Assembly: GCF_020514095.1 (NCBI RefSeq)
Contig: NZ_VTKY01000001.1
Coordinates: 496,001 to 560,000, forward strand
From: Synechococcus sp. MU1643
GTDB lineage: Bacteria > Cyanobacteriota > Cyanobacteriia > PCC-6307 > Cyanobiaceae
Direction of reading: 5' to 3'
Length of the DNA stretch: 64,000 nt
The notes under the pieces were generated by a model. It was given only the letters and a program-made list of their open reading frames with translations. It ran no database searches and was not told the origin of the DNA. The translations under genes and the position numbers were made by a program. Positions 25,436 to 33,695 of this stretch are shown here, one piece after another; the first letter of the stretch is position 1; each line of letters begins with the position of its first letter.

Positions 25436-26194
25436 TTGTTGAAACGTTGGATCAGTTGCACTGATCCCTTGATTTCTAAACCTCACCTGCGCCATGAGTA
25501 CCGACGCGGGCTTCCGCCCTCCATTGCACGGCGGAATCAGCAGGCTCTCAAGCACCTTGGACTGGCCCACTGCGCGGCCCGTCGCCAACAGCAACGCGGA
25601 CCCGAAGAGTTCGACGACCTGCTGCAGGAGTCCCGTGTTGGTTTGATCCGTGGCCTTGAACGGTTTGATCGACAACGAGGCGTACACCCCAGCAGCTATT
25701 TGCTTTCGCGGGCCACCGGTCAAATCCTCCACTACCGCCGCGATCGTTCTCGCACGATTCGGATTCCGTGGCAGTTGCGTGATCTCTACGCAGCAGGGAT
25801 GAAGATCCAACGTGAACGCGAACAGAACCAGCTACCGAACCTCAGCGACCAGGAGCTTGCAGCCAAAGTATTGGTGCGACCGGAACGCTGGGCCTCCGCC
25901 GTGCAAAGCCATGGGGCCAGCCAGGTCGCTGACCTGTTTGCCTGTCCTGGAGAGCCAGCAATCCTCTCTGCAGAGGATGAACACCTGGACTGGTTGAGGA
26001 GCGTGCTGCACCAAGTGGAGGGCAAAACCGGCATGGTGCTGCAGGCCCACCTGATCGAAGGCAAGAGCCTCAAGGATCTGGCTCAGGCCCTGAAATGCAG
26101 CCGCTCATCCCTGCGCTTTTATCTCAATGAGGAGCTGGAACTCTTACGGCGATGGGCCCACCGCGATGGTTTGATGCCATTCCATACCAGCTGA
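25436..26194 (+). CDS. Sigma-70 family RNA polymerase sigma factor
   Basis: 252 aa. Region 2 is clear: EFDDLLQESRVGLIRGLERF then FDRQRGVHPSSYLLSRATGQ, followed by region 3 and a region 4 helix-turn-helix (LIEGKSLKDLAQALKCSRSS). It lacks a region 1.1 and is shorter than the primary and group 2 factors, so it is probably a group 3 alternative sigma. The start is uncertain: TTG at 25436 or 25439, no ATG is available. Convergent with the DUF92 gene, stops adjacent. Confidence 0.85.
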   Translation: MLKRWISCTDPLISKPHLRHEYRRGLPPSIARRNQQALKHLGLAHCAARRQQQRGPEEFDDLLQESRVGLIRGLERFDRQRGVHPSSYLLSRATGQILHYRRDRSRTIRIPWQLRDLYAAGMKIQREREQNQLPNLSDQELAAKVLVRPERWASAVQSHGASQVADLFACPGEPAILSAEDEHLDWLRSVLHQVEGKTGMVLQAHLIEGKSLKDLAQALKCSRSSLRFYLNEELELLRRWAHRDGLMPFHTS

Positions 26195-26941
26195 TCAAAG
26201 CGCGATCAGCAGCATCGCCAAAACTGCGGCCAACAGGGTCTGGAGAGCATTGACCAGCTCGTTGCTCAACCAGGCCACGCGGTCCTGCACCAGAGCGCCG
26301 AGCAGGCTTTCCCCGAGGGTCGCCACCAGACCAACCATCATCACCAACACAGCCACAGGCCACGAGGGAATCAGTTGCAGGGCCAGCATCACCAGGCTCA
26401 TGGCGATGCTGCCGGCGGCACTGGCCAGGGTTCCTTCAAGGCTGATGGCTCCCTCAGTACCTGGTGGAACCACGCGAAGGCTGGTCATCAACACCGTGTT
26501 GCGACCGAAACGTTTGCCGATTTCACTGCCGAAGGTGTCGGCCAACTTGGCGGCGAAACTCGCAGCAAAGCCAACCAACAACAGTTCATGGGGCTCAACA
26601 CCGGCACCAATGAGCAGTGCCAGGAAAGCTCCAACTGCAGCGGAACCCCAGACATTTTCAGGACCGCGCTGACCACCGCGGGCTTCAGCAAGGCCCCGGT
26701 TTTGCTTGTTTTGAAAGCCGATCTTGGTGACCAGACTTCCAAGGCAGAGGTAAGCGACCACAGCCAACCAGCCCGACCAACCCAAACAACCCCAAAGAAT
26801 CGTGCCCAAAGCAGCCGCATGGACCCAACCCTTCCGGGTGAGCACGGTTGTCCGCTGCGCCAGTGCAATCAAAACCGTGTTCACCAGCAGAGCCTGAATC
26901 CAGAGTGCGGACATCACACCGTGTTGCAGTGCTCTAAGCAT
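26195..26941 (-). CDS. DUF92 / VTE6-like membrane protein
   Basis: 248 aa with about six membrane segments. The DUF92 core is visible: GPENVWGSAAVGAFLALLIG, ASFAAKLADTFGSEIGKRFG and RVVPPGTEGAISLEGTLAS. Plant VTE6 of this family is a phytyl-phosphate kinase that recycles phytol from chlorophyll into tocopherol and phylloquinone; a similar role in a cyanobacterium is plausible (family knowledge). Convergent with the sigma factor gene. Confidence 0.85.
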   Translation of the reverse strand: MLRALQHGVMSALWIQALLVNTVLIALAQRTTVLTRKGWVHAAALGTILWGCLGWSGWLAVVAYLCLGSLVTKIGFQNKQNRGLAEARGGQRGPENVWGSAAVGAFLALLIGAGVEPHELLLVGFAASFAAKLADTFGSEIGKRFGRNTVLMTSLRVVPPGTEGAISLEGTLASAAGSIAMSLVMLALQLIPSWPVAVLVMMVGLVATLGESLLGALVQDRVAWLSNELVNALQTLLAAVLAMLLIAL

Positions 26942-27000
26942 CTCCTGCCTGCGGCCATTGCAGAGGGAGAATCGGGTTCGTTCGTTCTCTGGTCGACCGG

Positions 27001-27432
27001 ATGGTGTTCAACCGCAACAAGGGCTTTTTCCTCACCCTGGATGACTCCGCAGCGCCGGCCACCCTTGAGCTGCCTCAACAAAAGCCTCCCGCAACCGAAG
27101 AAGCGAAGTTCGAGGAAGCTGTCGTTGCTGCAAGCGCCGTAGCAACACCTGTCGCACCTTCCGAACCTTCAGCTGTTTCCAAGCCTTCAGCCACTGAGGC
27201 CGTTGTGGAATCCAAAGCTGAATCCAGCACTCAGCCCGCAGACTCACTCACCACTGCAGAAGCCATCGCTGCCGACCTGGCTGCGGCAGAGGCAGCCCGC
27301 CCAGCCGTGACTTACTCCACTTTTGCACCCGTCAACCTGATGCCCGGTGGCGGACTGCGCCAGCGCAGCCGTCGGCCTGGAGCAGCTCTGAAATCCTTCC
27401 GGGGTATCGCTCAGGATCTGTTCAAGAGCTGA
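27001..27432 (+). CDS. Hypothetical Ala/Pro/Glu-rich protein
   Basis: 143 aa. A short N-terminal block (MVFNRNKGFFLTLDD) is followed by about 80 low-complexity residues rich in Ala, Pro, Glu and Ser, then a distinct C-terminal block TFAPVNLMPGGGLRQRSRRP and GAALKSFRGIAQDLFKS. Only the two ends look conserved, as in a tethered or disordered protein. No signal peptide. The stop overlaps the convergent rsmE stop by 11 nt. Function unknown. Confidence 0.7.
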   Translation: MVFNRNKGFFLTLDDSAAPATLELPQQKPPATEEAKFEEAVVAASAVATPVAPSEPSAVSKPSATEAVVESKAESSTQPADSLTTAEAIAADLAAAEAARPAVTYSTFAPVNLMPGGGLRQRSRRPGAALKSFRGIAQDLFKS

Positions 27433-28153
27433 TCAGGCCATCGCGCCAACGAACCAGTTCAACCGCACCTGCCACGGCTGCTGTTGAACTGCGGAGGATG
27501 GTTGCTCCCATCCGCACAGGCTGGACCCCTGCATCGGCGAAGAGGCTCTGCTCTGCTGAGGTCCATCCCCCCTCAGGACCGATCACCAACCAAGTGGGCT
27601 GAAGAGGATCGCCCTGTTGGCGCAAACATTGATCCAATGATGGAGCTGCCGTATCTCGGGTGACCCCGGCAAGAGGCAGACCTTCCACCGCTCCGATCCA
27701 TTCGGAAATACCGTTCAGCTCTTGCAGCTGCGGCATCCACAAACGCTCGCACTGCTCCACCGCTTCACGAATGATCGTGGTCCAGCGCTCCGGCCGATGA
27801 TCGGCCTGGGGAACACAGCGATCGCAGCGCAAGGGCTGAATCCGATCAATACCGAGCTCACAAGCCATTCGAACAACCTCATCCATCCCCCGCCGCATCA
27901 AGGCCACGGCTAAGCCCAGCTGAGGTTCTGCCAATGGCTCGATCTGCTGCACTGGCCTGTCGAGCGCAAGCAACTGCGGTTCCACCAGGGTTGCGAGCGT
28001 GAGGCGGCCGCAACCATCGGTCACATCCACTTGCTCGCCACAACGCAAACGCAATACCCTCCGCAGATAGTGCTGCTCTTCGGTGTTGAGCAGAACCGAA
28101 CCACCCACCTCCAGGCGATCCGGCGACAGGAGTAGACGCCGGCGTTCAGCCAC
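27422..28153 (-). CDS. rsmE: 16S rRNA m3U1498 methyltransferase
   Basis: RsmE methylates U1498 of 16S rRNA. A PUA-like N-terminus (EEQHYLRRVLRLRCGEQVDV) is followed by the SPOUT-knot signature: LVIGPEGGWTSAEQSLFADA and LRSSTAAVAGAVEL. GTG at 28153 (Met-Ala-Glu-Arg-Arg) is chosen over an upstream start because the extension is not conserved-looking and lies fully inside the DUF3531 gene; this gives 243 aa and an 8-nt overlap with DUF3531. Confidence 0.92.
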   Translation of the reverse strand: MAERRRLLLSPDRLEVGGSVLLNTEEQHYLRRVLRLRCGEQVDVTDGCGRLTLATLVEPQLLALDRPVQQIEPLAEPQLGLAVALMRRGMDEVVRMACELGIDRIQPLRCDRCVPQADHRPERWTTIIREAVEQCERLWMPQLQELNGISEWIGAVEGLPLAGVTRDTAAPSLDQCLRQQGDPLQPTWLVIGPEGGWTSAEQSLFADAGVQPVRMGATILRSSTAAVAGAVELVRWRDGLISS

Positions 28154-28595
28154 CTGCAGGGAAAACGCTGTCGGGATGATCTTCGACCGGCCAATTTTCA
28201 TTGACACCACCAACGACCAGCTCCTCGAGCTGAACCACGTCAGAGTCCAGTTGACGCAGAGCATTAATCAAGACATCAATGGCGACACCATCTGACGTAC
28301 CGAGATCCACCCAGCAGCGTCCCCATTCGTTCTGATATTCGAGCTGTCCCATGTTGTGCATCAGGGCGGGCATCGCCGACTCAGCCCCATCGTTCTCGTA
28401 GGCCATCCAGCTGAGATCGGAGCCAGCGTCATGAACCTGCAGGTTTTCTGCATTGAAACCGCCCAAACGCCCGATCACGTACCAGCTGTCGAACACACCA
28501 TCCACGTAATTTCGCTCCCCCTGGCTGGGGGGTTCCGAGAAACGGATCCATAACCAGCAATTAAAGGGGTCGACTTCACGAAAACGAATGTCCAT
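28146..28595 (-). CDS. DUF3531 family protein
   Basis: 149 aa, soluble. The opening MDIRFREVDPFNCWLWIRF and then YVDGVFDSWYVIGRLGGFNA match the DUF3531 pattern found in cyanobacteria and plastids; plant members have been tied to photosystem I assembly (family knowledge, not shown here). Upstream of rsmE with an 8-nt overlap. Confidence 0.8.
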   Translation of the reverse strand: MDIRFREVDPFNCWLWIRFSEPPSQGERNYVDGVFDSWYVIGRLGGFNAENLQVHDAGSDLSWMAYENDGAESAMPALMHNMGQLEYQNEWGRCWVDLGTSDGVAIDVLINALRQLDSDVVQLEELVVGGVNENWPVEDHPDSVFPAGG

Positions 28596-28636
28596 GGGGT
28601 CATCGCGACACCTTCATCATCGTTCAAGCTGATCGC

Positions 28637-29275
28637 ATGCTCGAGCTCTCAGGAATCACCTATGCACCTGCGACGGCTGGCGCACCCATCCTCGATGGCA
28701 TCGGTTTTCAGACGCAGAAGGGACGGCCGCTGCTGATCGCTGGCGCTAGCGGATCCGGAAAGACATCGCTGCTGGAAATCATCAGCGGCTTGGCGTCGGC
28801 CAAATCCGGCAGCATCCGCTGGAATGGCACCGCGATGAAACGGCGGCAGCTGCGCTGGCTTTGCGGCTTCGTCTTCCAGTTTCCCGAACGCCATTTTCTC
28901 GGGCTGAGCATGGCTCAGGAACTGCGGCTGGGCCATCGCCGGCTCGGTCATGAGCGCGAACAGAGCGTTCTCGAACGGGTTGGCCTCTACAACATCTCCT
29001 CTACAACAGCTCCTGAACGACTGAGCGGCGGGCAGCAACGGCGGCTTGCCCTAGCGGTGCAAATGCTCCGCGGCGCTGAAGTGCTCCTCCTGGATGAACC
29101 CACCGCAGGGTTGGATTGGTCGGTGCGACGCGACGTGCTTGAACTGCTCGCCGGCCTGGCTCGTGAACAGGTGTTGATCGTGGTCACCCACGAACCTGAG
29201 CTGTTTCAGGACTGGGACTGCCAACGGCTGCGTTTGCAGGGCGGGCGGCTCGATCCGATGACTACATTGCCCTGA
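28637..29275 (+). CDS. ABC transporter ATPase (ECF/ABCI11-like)
   Basis: 212 aa with Walker A GASGSGKTSLLEIISG, Q-loop FVFQFPERHFLGLSM, signature LSGGQQRRLALAVQ, and Walker B VLLLDEPTAGLDW. The FPE after the Q-loop glutamine is typical of cobalt/ECF-type energising subunits and their plastid relatives. No membrane partner is adjacent, so its complex is encoded elsewhere. The hslO gene follows after 15 nt. Confidence 0.85.
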   Translation: MLELSGITYAPATAGAPILDGIGFQTQKGRPLLIAGASGSGKTSLLEIISGLASAKSGSIRWNGTAMKRRQLRWLCGFVFQFPERHFLGLSMAQELRLGHRRLGHEREQSVLERVGLYNISSTTAPERLSGGQQRRLALAVQMLRGAEVLLLDEPTAGLDWSVRRDVLELLAGLAREQVLIVVTHEPELFQDWDCQRLRLQGGRLDPMTTLP

Positions 29276-29290
29276 GCTTCCGAAGGGGAC

Positions 29291-30208
29291 ATGGCCGACC
29301 GGATGGTTCGCGCAACCGCAGCCGCAGGTGGCATCCGGTTGGTGGCGGTATCAACAACCAACATCGTGCGTGAGGCGAGGGAACGCCATGGGCTGTCGTT
29401 CCTCACCAGCGTGATGCTCGGACGGGCCATGGCGGCTGGACTGATGCTCGCGAGTTCGATGAAGGTGCGCCACGGCAGGGTGAATCTGCGCCTCGGCTCC
29501 GACGGACCGATCAAGGGCTTGATGGTGGATGCCGGTCGCAACGGAACAGTTCGTGGCTACGTCGGCGAGCCGGCCCTCGAACTTGATCCGATTCAGGATG
29601 AAGCCGGACACTTCAGCTTCAATTTTAAAGAAGCCGCTGGCACCGGTTACCTCCACGTGATGCGTGACGACGGCAAGGGCGAGCCCTTCAACAGCACCGT
29701 TGAGCTCGTTAGCGGAGGCATTGGTGAGGATGTTGCCTCCTATCTGCTCCACTCAGAACAAACCCCATCAGCTGTGTTTGTGGGAGAGCAGGTGAACAGT
29801 GCCGGCATCCACGCCAGCGGTGGCCTACTGGTTCAAATCCTTCCCAAAGCAGCGGAAGAGCCCGCCCTGGTGGAGCTGATTGAACAACGTTGCCGCGAGA
29901 TCACTGGATTCAGTCAGCGGCTGGCTGCAAGTGGAGACCAGCTTGAAGATCTGCTTCAGGATGTCTTCCCCGACCTTGATCCCAAACCTCTCGACGACGC
30001 TGAGGCTAGTCAGGAGCTTCGTTTTTTCTGTCCTTGCAGCCGTGAACGCAGCAAGGCGGCCCTGCTCCTGCTGGGAAGGGACGAACTCACCGACATGCAA
30101 GACAAAGATGGTGGCGCGGAACTGACCTGCCACTTCTGCAACAACCGTTATGACGTGAGTGCTGCCGAGCTGCAGGAACTGATTAACGCCCTACCGTCGG
30201 CTGCCTGA
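29291..30208 (+). CDS. hslO: Redox-regulated chaperone Hsp33
   Basis: 305 aa. Hsp33 is switched on by oxidation of a C-terminal zinc centre; the four Cys are seen in FFCPCSRE and [11 protein letters not shown] (CxC ... CxxC). The N-terminal domain has [18 protein letters not shown] and the GxVR-type [10 protein letters not shown]. Photosynthetic oxygen makes such a chaperone useful, but no regulation is visible in the sequence. Convergent with the CPP1-like gene. Confidence 0.95.
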   Translation: MADRMVRATAAAGGIRLVAVSTTNIVREARERHGLSFLTSVMLGRAMAAGLMLASSMKVRHGRVNLRLGSDGPIKGLMVDAGRNGTVRGYVGEPALELDPIQDEAGHFSFNFKEAAGTGYLHVMRDDGKGEPFNSTVELVSGGIGEDVASYLLHSEQTPSAVFVGEQVNSAGIHASGGLLVQILPKAAEEPALVELIEQRCREITGFSQRLAASGDQLEDLLQDVFPDLDPKPLDDAEASQELRFFCPCSRERSKAALLLLGRDELTDMQDKDGGAELTCHFCNNRYDVSAAELQELINALPSAA

Positions 30209-30215
30209 CTGAATT

Positions 30216-30911
30216 TCAGGCCAGGAACAGAGCTGCCGCCCAGAGCAGCAGAGCAGCAGGCAGGGATTGAATCTGCAGAGGACTGAGAGCCAGCTGCTCA
30301 AAAGCAGTCGGAGAGAGCGCCAGGTTCAACAAAGAGCCCACCGCCAAGCCGATGCTGAGCACCAGCAATGTCCAGCCGAGGGATGCCAGTGGTCGCCGGC
30401 CACGGCGAACCTGGCTGAGAAACACACCGATCGTGGCCAAAGCAAGCACCAATTGGATGCTGCCGGCAGACACCAGCAGCAGAGCAACACCGATGATCCC
30501 CGCAATGATGCGCACGGAACGCCCCTGCCCTTCCACCAGAGCCCAGTCCGGCTTAAGGCCGGAGAGAGACTGGGAGGGATCAGGCAACTTGCTGCGGAGA
30601 CTCGCCAACACATTGCCTATCGGTGCCTGTGCTGGCAACGAGGGCATTGATCCTGCGGTCGCCTCAAGCTCCGATGCGGTCGCTGCAGCAGCACTCACCT
30701 GACCTTGCTGCCGGTCCCGAAGACGAGCCATCAAGACGGCGTCGTAGGCCGCCTCAATCTTTGCCAGGGCCTGATCATCCCCGGAAACCTCGGCTAGGCA
30801 GCGCGCCTTCGCCGACTGAACCTGTTCAAACCCCGCATCACGGCTCAGGCCGAGACGGGCAAATGGATCATCTGCGTTTGCATCGGGACCAGATTCACCC
30901 AGGGCTGCCAT
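30216..30911 (-). CDS. CPP1-like (DUF3353) membrane protein
   Basis: 231 aa from ATG 30911. The N-terminal J-like region (DDPFARLGLSRDAGFEQVQS and AKIEAAYDAVLMARL) is followed by a linker and three to four C-terminal membrane segments. Plant CPP1 stabilises protochlorophyllide oxidoreductase, so a role in chlorophyll enzyme handling is plausible by family. A longer upstream frame starting in the DUF1651 gene is rejected. Confidence 0.8.
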   Translation of the reverse strand: MAALGESGPDANADDPFARLGLSRDAGFEQVQSAKARCLAEVSGDDQALAKIEAAYDAVLMARLRDRQQGQVSAAAATASELEATAGSMPSLPAQAPIGNVLASLRSKLPDPSQSLSGLKPDWALVEGQGRSVRIIAGIIGVALLLVSAGSIQLVLALATIGVFLSQVRRGRRPLASLGWTLLVLSIGLAVGSLLNLALSPTAFEQLALSPLQIQSLPAALLLWAAALFLA

Positions 30912-30952
30912 TGCGTCGATTGGGGTCGTTTGATGAGCGTATCGGGGCCTGT

Positions 30953-31174
30953 TCAGAAGAGGGGTGCACCGTGACGAAAACCCTCGCTTCGCTGGAGCCT
31001 GCTGCGACAGCTCAGCGCATCCATCCTGTTCATCCAAGAGCGTCGTTTAATCAGCGGCATCTGCGGAGGAAAGTGGTAGCCCTCGAGCATTTCCACTGAT
31101 TCGTCATCACCACGAAAACACACGTATTCGGTGCCGCCGTCAGCGTTGTTCTTCAGCAGCCAGAACGTACTCAC
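30953..31174 (-). CDS. DUF1651-like small protein
   Basis: 73 aa, GTG start at 31174. Opening MSTFWLLKNNADGGTEYVCF and then PLIKRRSWMNRMDALSCRSR resemble the short Trp/Arg-rich DUF1651 proteins of marine picocyanobacteria, including the RR near the centre. The C-terminus is Arg-rich. It sits 42 bp upstream of the CPP1-like gene on the same strand. Function unknown. Confidence 0.5.
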   Translation of the reverse strand: MSTFWLLKNNADGGTEYVCFRGDDESVEMLEGYHFPPQMPLIKRRSWMNRMDALSCRSRLQRSEGFRHGAPLF

Positions 31175-31243
31175 GAGAGTTGGACGCGCCGGACGATTCT
31201 GGCGAGTGAGCCGTTGAGGTGTGGATGAAGAGATCAGCTCTGT

Positions 31244-32890
31244 TCAAAGACTGATCGGCTCCACTCCACTCACCACGGGGGCAACACTGCTGAGTTCCAG
31301 CTCGGGATGGTCCTCTCGGAGCTGATTGAGATTCCACTCGTTTTTGAAAAGCAACACAGGCCGATTCCAGGCATCACGCACGGTCTTGCAGTTGAAGATC
31401 CGCCCGACCTTCTCAAGTTCGGCCCAACCACCGCTGATCCAACGGGCAACCTGGAAACCCATGGGCTCAAGGCGGGTTTCAACGCCGTATTCGTTTTCCA
31501 GCCTGTGCTGCACCACCTCAAGTTGGAGTTGTCCGACGGCCGCCAGAATTGGATCTCGTTTGCTCTCATCGGTGTCGTAGAGGATCTGCACAGCCCCCTC
31601 TTCCCGAAGCTCGTTCACGCCTTTGCGGAAATTCTTGAAGGCTGAAGGGTTGGGGTTGCGTAGCCAACTGAAAATCTCCGGGCTGAAGCAGGGAATGCCT
31701 TCGTATTCCACTTTCGAACCCACATAAAGGGTGTCGCCAATGGAAAACATGCCGGGGTTGTTGAGACCGATCACATCACCCGGATAGGCGTCTTCCACCA
31801 CGGCTCGGTCCTGACCGAACAGCTTTTGAGGACGTGAGAGGCGGATTGCTTTGCCGGTGCGGGCATGCTTCACCGTCATGTCTTTTTCGAAACGGCCGCT
31901 GCAGACACGAACGAAGGCCACCCGGTCGCGGTGCCTGGGATCCATGTTGGCCTGAAGCTTGAACACAAAGCCGCTGAACCCTTCCCGCAACGGGTCCACC
32001 AGACCTTGGCTGCTGGATCGGGCAATCGGCCGCTGCGCCATCTCGAGGAAGGCATCCAGGAACGGACGGACCCCGAAGTTGGTCATCGCCGAGCCAAAGA
32101 ACACCGGGGTGAGCTCGCCGGCATGAACCATCTCGATGTCCAGTTCGGCGCCTGCTGCTTCCAGGAACTCCATTTCTTCAACGGCCAGATCCAAAAGGTC
32201 CTCTTCCACCAACTCCCGCAGGGCTGGGTCGTCCAGGGAGAGGCGCTGCTCACTGGCCTGTTTGCCGCGTTCAGCACGGCTGAATAAAACCACCTCCTTT
32301 CTGCGGCGATCGATCACGCCACGGAATTGCTCACCACTGCCGATGGGCCAGTTCACGGCCCAGGGGGTAAGGCCGAGTTCCGACTCGATTTCATCGAGCA
32401 GGGTCAGCGGTTCTCGCCCCGGGCGGTCCATCTTGTTGATGAAGGTGAAGATCGGGATCTCACGCATGCGGCAGACCTCGAACAGCTTTCGGGTCTGCGG
32501 CTCAAGACCCTTCGCTGCGTCCTCAAGCATCACGGCGTTGTCAGCCGCTGCCAGCGTTCGATAGGTGTCTTCGGAAAAATCCTGGTGACCTGGCGTGTCC
32601 AGAAGATTGATCGTTGTGACGCCGTAATCGAACTGCAGCACCGTTGAGGTAATCGAGATCCCCCGTTGCTTTTCAAGCTCCATCCAGTCGGAGGTCACCT
32701 TGCGCTGCTCACCCCGCGCTTTCACCGCACCGGCCTGCTGAATGGCACCGCCATAGAGCAGCAACTTCTCGGTCAGAGTTGTTTTTCCCGCGTCTGGGTG
32801 AGAAATGATCGCAAAGTTGCGACGGCGATCCACCGCCGAGGCCAAAACTTGGGCCAGATCACCATCAGTGGTCGCTTGACTGCCGCTCAT
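31244..32890 (-). CDS. prfC: Peptide chain release factor 3
   Basis: RF3 is the GTPase that recycles RF1/RF2 from the ribosome. 548 aa. G1 [18 protein letters not shown]3 [17 protein letters not shown]4 [11 protein letters not shown], plus the family [14 protein letters not shown] and a C-terminal RF3 domain with [21 protein letters not shown] start at 32890. The SAM methyltransferase gene ends 7 nt upstream of this start on the same strand, so they may form one transcript. Confidence 0.97.
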   Translation of the reverse strand: MSGSQATTDGDLAQVLASAVDRRRNFAIISHPDAGKTTLTEKLLLYGGAIQQAGAVKARGEQRKVTSDWMELEKQRGISITSTVLQFDYGVTTINLLDTPGHQDFSEDTYRTLAAADNAVMLEDAAKGLEPQTRKLFEVCRMREIPIFTFINKMDRPGREPLTLLDEIESELGLTPWAVNWPIGSGEQFRGVIDRRRKEVVLFSRAERGKQASEQRLSLDDPALRELVEEDLLDLAVEEMEFLEAAGAELDIEMVHAGELTPVFFGSAMTNFGVRPFLDAFLEMAQRPIARSSSQGLVDPLREGFSGFVFKLQANMDPRHRDRVAFVRVCSGRFEKDMTVKHARTGKAIRLSRPQKLFGQDRAVVEDAYPGDVIGLNNPGMFSIGDTLYVGSKVEYEGIPCFSPEIFSWLRNPNPSAFKNFRKGVNELREEGAVQILYDTDESKRDPILAAVGQLQLEVVQHRLENEYGVETRLEPMGFQVARWISGGWAELEKVGRIFNCKTVRDAWNRPVLLFKNEWNLNQLREDHPELELSSVAPVVSGVEPISL

Positions 32891-32896
32891 CGGATT

Positions 32897-33577
32897 TCAG
32901 GACTTCACCAAGCCTGACACCACCAGATAACGGTCGTCCTCCACTGACACCGTCAATTGGTTGAGCCCCAGCTTGTGCAGCTCCTCAGTCACTTCCTGAG
33001 GTTCAAAGGCCGCAGCCAACGAAGCAGCGAAGTCGTGCTGCAACACCTCTGGCGCCAATGGCAGATGTTTGAGCAGCAGCTGTTGAACCTCAGCATCGGA
33101 GTCCGGACGCCGCAGATCCCGATGCAACGTGCGACAACCCGGTGCTGCTAAAGCTCGACTGACCGTCCAAAGCAGATCGGGTTGGTGCAGGTGATGCAAA
33201 AGGCTATTGCTAACGACCAGATCGGCCTGACCGATTAGAGGACCTCCAAGAACCTCCTGAAGGGTCTGACAGTGGAATGAAATCTCCAGCTGCTGCTGCT
33301 GAGCCCGCCCCCTAGCCAGGGCCAACATCGATTCGGCACCGTCAATGCCGATAATCCGAGCCTCGGGGAAGTGTCCGGCCAACAGAAGAGTGATGTTTCC
33401 CGGGCCACAGCCCAGATCCACCACCAGTGGATCAGACGGCAATGGTGATGTGTTGAAGAGGAGGCGCTGTATCGCCTCGATGGTTGCTTGATCGCCGGAA
33501 CTGAAGTCAGCAGCGGCATAGGCCTGCACCTGCGCATCGCCGTTCATCAACTCAGGCTCCAGCCGCCGCTGCATCAT
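32897..33577 (-). CDS. Class I SAM-dependent methyltransferase
   Basis: 226 aa. Motif I VVDLGCGPGNITLLLAGH, then IIGIDGAESMLALARGRAQ, and motif II DLVVSNSLLHHLHQPDLL are the Rossmann-fold SAM-binding signatures. The substrate is not evident; the fold fits small-molecule methyltransferases. Located between prfC and the divergent nrdJ. Confidence 0.85.
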   Translation of the reverse strand: MMQRRLEPELMNGDAQVQAYAAADFSSGDQATIEAIQRLLFNTSPLPSDPLVVDLGCGPGNITLLLAGHFPEARIIGIDGAESMLALARGRAQQQQLEISFHCQTLQEVLGGPLIGQADLVVSNSLLHHLHQPDLLWTVSRALAAPGCRTLHRDLRRPDSDAEVQQLLLKHLPLAPEVLQHDFAASLAAAFEPQEVTEELHKLGLNQLTVSVEDDRYLVVSGLVKS

Positions 33578-33695
33578 TCACTGCCGATTTGGAACTCAGT
33601 TTGAAGGGGACACTGTTGATGGTGGTGAAGAGACCTTGCTGCCCCCATCTGTGGCGTTAGGGTTTCGATACTTGTCCTTCGCCCACGTACCGCAC

